NCBI GenBank assembly: GCA_947452315.1 | Contig: CANGCX010000010.1 | Location: forward strand, 1 to 51,583 | Source of the DNA: Opitutia bacterium | GTDB lineage: Bacteria; Verrucomicrobiota; Verrucomicrobiia; Opitutales; Opitutaceae | Length of the DNA stretch: 51,583 bases | Direction of reading: 5' to 3' | In this document: positions 51,522 to 51,583 of the stretch, in pieces | Layout of the letters: every line of letters starts with the position of its first letter | Numbering within the stretch: position 1 is the first letter of the stretch | Position numbers and translations under genes: made by a program | The notes under the pieces: generated by a model | Seen by the model: the letters and a program-made list of their open reading frames with translations, nothing else | The model's database searches: none | Told to the model about the DNA's origin: nothing

Positions 51522-51583
51522 ATGAACCTGCGTTTGTTTAAAATTGCTACCCTGTGCCTAAGTGTCGCGAGCGTGTCGTTCGC
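51522..51583 (+). CDS. Exported protein, N-terminal part only
   Basis: The window ends 62 bases into this gene. The visible start MNLRLFKIATLCLSVASVSF is a Sec signal peptide (basic n-region, hydrophobic core, Ala at the end). The leader is pyrimidine-rich without a Shine-Dalgarno sequence, as for other genes here. Nothing can be said of the mature protein. Confidence 0.6.
   Translation, partial: MNLRLFKIATLCLSVASVSF

Noticed and set aside
48377-51583. Attachment site formed by a second copy of the tRNA-Arg 3' end
   Set aside because: I found no second copy of the T-arm/acceptor sequence in the remaining 3.2 kb, and no integrase.

Overview
The window reads as a chromosomal segment of a Gram-negative bacterium with high G+C content. 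Outer-membrane and envelope genes (a TonB-dependent receptor, LpoB, several lipoboxes), the UxaE/UxaC-type uronate pair and the general protein repertoire suggest Verrucomicrobiota, probably Opitutaceae. That assignment is from memory of protein families, not from a search. Most starts have no Shine-Dalgarno sequence; many are preceded by pyrimidine-rich leaders, and others are coupled through ATGA or GTGA overlaps.

Layout. 1-3.0 kb: a decayed DUF433/DUF5615 toxin-antitoxin pair, a Y-family DNA polymerase and a divergent Phd/VapC pair. 3.0-8.9 kb: housekeeping and envelope enzymes (phosphodiesterase, YgjP-like protease, FKBP and cyclophilin isomerases flanking an M20 amidohydrolase, PpnP, a secreted PI-PLC/GDPD-like enzyme). 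8.9-12 kb: a large TonB-dependent receptor. 12.2-18.9 kb: an AEC transporter, then a same-strand run of exported proteins (glycine-zipper protein, LpoB-like, COG3014-like and YcfL-like lipoproteins, an unknown periplasmic protein) and a MATE exporter. 18.8-24.9 kb: YggU, an AbrB/VapC pair, a PLP enzyme with a possible structured leader, exonuclease III, a CinA-type amidohydrolase, a VOC protein, a SYLF protein and a metallopeptidase. 24.9-28.6 kb: an ABC exporter and two Spy-like periplasmic proteins. 28.6-35.7 kb: an HI0933-type flavoprotein, a broken SHOCT lipoprotein, a second AEC transporter, TerC, a ribosome hibernation factor, Tex and a thioredoxin-like protein.

35.8-39.2 kb carries a tagaturonate epimerase candidate followed by glucuronate isomerase uxaC, with a convergent (alpha/alpha)6 glycoside hydrolase candidate; together they suggest uronate or pectin use. 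43.2-48.2 kb is a tight six-gene operon on the minus strand (DUF1365, CFA-synthase-like, DUF1475, DUF2062, DUF1295, coclaurine-N-methyltransferase-like). It looks like a membrane-lipid acyl-chain modification system. The CFA-like enzyme appears to lack two bicarbonate ligands of canonical cyclopropane synthases, so the product may not be a cyclopropane. This is the best candidate for an undescribed pathway here.

From 48.3 kb, a tRNA-Arg(TCG) gene is followed by an accessory stretch of toxin-antitoxin genes and gene debris: Phd/VapC, a frameshifted and truncated AbiEii-type nucleotidyltransferase, an SDR stub, and a zeta-like ATPase with a Phd-like partner. Two antitoxin genes have promoter-overlapping palindromes immediately before the start codon, suggesting leaderless and autoregulated transcripts. 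The window ends inside the signal peptide of a new plus-strand gene. No rRNA, CRISPR array or intact insertion sequence was seen.
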